NCBI GenBank assembly: GCA_007124395.1
Contig: SLFF01000192.1
Span: 1-7,335, forward strand
Source: Thermomicrobiaceae bacterium
Lineage (GTDB): Bacteria > Chloroflexota > Chloroflexia > Thermomicrobiales > Thermomicrobiaceae
Direction of reading: 5' to 3'
Length of the DNA stretch: 7,335 nucleotides
Positions within the stretch are counted from its first letter, which is position 1, and every line of letters starts with the position of its first letter. This document shows positions 6,696 through 7,335 of this stretch, one piece after another. Under the pieces are notes generated by a model that searched no databases, was not told the DNA's origin, and saw only the letters and a list, made by a program, of their open reading frames with translations. Both the position numbers and the translations under genes were made by a program.

Positions 6696-7335
6696 ATGCG
6701 ACTTAGCGGGAACCGAAAGTGGTACCTCCTCGCCGCAATCGCACTCGTTGCGGTGGGAGTGTACGTTGCCTCAACGATGCTCGGTGGAAGCGAACCCGAG
6801 CGCACGAATCTCACCTCATTGCTGGAAGAGATCCGATCCGGAGAGGTTTCCGAGATCACCATCAGTTCGAGTGGTACGTCACTCGAGATCGTGATGGCTG
6901 ATGGAACCGAGCGGAGCGGCACGCTTCAATCTGGGCAATCACTCACCGCATTGATGAACGAAGCAGATATACCGTCCTCGCAATGGCCAGCGATCTATCC
7001 GGAGGCAGCCAGCCCATCGCTGGGCGAGGGAACCGGCTTCCTGATGCGGATCACGTTCGTTGCGCTGATCTTCGTGTTGATCATTCTGCTGATGCGCCGA
7101 ATGATGCCGGGCGCCTTCGGTGGCGGCGGGCGAAAAAATCGATTCACCCCGATTCCGGCCGGACAAAGCCCGGTGAGCTTCGATGATGTGGCCGGAGCCT
7201 CGGAGATCAAGCATGAGGTGTCGGATGTCGTCGACTTCCTGCGCTATCCGGAACGATTCCGGGCAGTTGGCGCGCATATTCCGCATGGCTTGCTCCTGGT
7301 TGGCCCACCCGGCACCGGCAAGACGTTGCTGGCAA
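6696..7335 (+). CDS. ftsH: FtsH-type membrane AAA+ protein, N-terminal part, cut by the window edge
   Basis: FtsH is a membrane-bound hexameric ATP-dependent zinc metalloprotease that degrades misfolded membrane proteins and selected regulators. The 213 codons present show the standard N-terminal layout: helix 1 (about 9-27), a small extracytoplasmic domain (28-114), helix 2 (about 115-133), a Gly-rich linker (139-145), the AAA-domain entry FDDVAG (162-167), DFLRYPERF (180-188), then LLLVGPPGTGKTLLA with Walker A at 203-210. The start is well fixed because an in-frame TGA lies two codons upstream (6690-6692). The Shine-Dalgarno is weak. Small departures from the common pattern are AHIPHG where ARIPKG is usual, and SEIKHE after FDDVAG. 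Walker B, the pore loop, the second-region-of-homology arginines and the HExxH zinc site lie beyond the edge, so proteolytic activity cannot be confirmed. An ftsH paralogue with a lost protease site remains possible. Confidence 0.9.
   Translation, partial: MRLSGNRKWYLLAAIALVAVGVYVASTMLGGSEPERTNLTSLLEEIRSGEVSEITISSSGTSLEIVMADGTERSGTLQSGQSLTALMNEADIPSSQWPAIYPEAASPSLGEGTGFLMRITFVALIFVLIILLMRRMMPGAFGGGGRKNRFTPIPAGQSPVSFDDVAGASEIKHEVSDVVDFLRYPERFRAVGAHIPHGLLLVGPPGTGKTLLA

Overview
The window looks like chromosomal DNA from a fairly GC-rich free-living bacterium. A Chloroflexota lineage (Sphaerobacter/Thermomicrobia-like) is my best guess. The guess rests on three things: the style of the Tat-exported, acidic-linker substrate-binding lipoprotein; the winged-helix/AAA ATPase; and the FtsH-type protein. 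It is inference from family resemblance only, and no marker gene is present to fix the taxonomy. I see no insertion sequence, CRISPR array, tRNA, rRNA or phage gene.

Layout. (1) Positions 1-1373, minus strand: the first 457 codons of a family-5 (peptide/oligopeptide type) ABC substrate-binding lipoprotein, cut by the left edge. (2) Positions 1374-1804: a 431-bp divergent intergenic region, AT-rich in its middle, with several palindromes and a good -10 box for the rightward genes. (3) Positions 1805-5129: two overlapping plus-strand genes, a 780-residue duplicated FtsX/MacB-type ABC permease and a 329-residue HlyD/RND-type membrane-fusion protein. Together they resemble the membrane and periplasm-side parts of a MacAB-like export system, but no ABC ATPase gene accompanies them. 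(4) Positions 5130-5292: a 163-bp gap with a tight CTTG-loop hairpin. (5) Positions 5293-6579: a 428-residue protein with an N-terminal winged-helix-like domain and a MoxR-like AAA+ ATPase domain. (6) Positions 6696-7335: the first 213 codons of an FtsH-type membrane AAA+ protein, cut at the right edge just after Walker A.

How they may work together. The permease and adaptor are almost certainly co-translated and should form one exporter using an ATPase encoded elsewhere. The substrate-binding protein belongs to an import system whose permeases would lie off the left edge. The two AAA+ proteins are co-directional and could share a transcript, but nothing visible proves a functional link.

The most distinctive sequence-level signal is compositional. 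The adaptor has one lysine in 329 residues and the permease four in 780, while the cytoplasmic ATPase has 17 in 428. Exported and extracytoplasmic segments here are lysine-poor and rich in Asp/Glu. I see known families rather than a clearly new system. The points most worth a second look are the missing ATPase, the wHTH-AAA/ftsH pairing and the intergenic palindromes.
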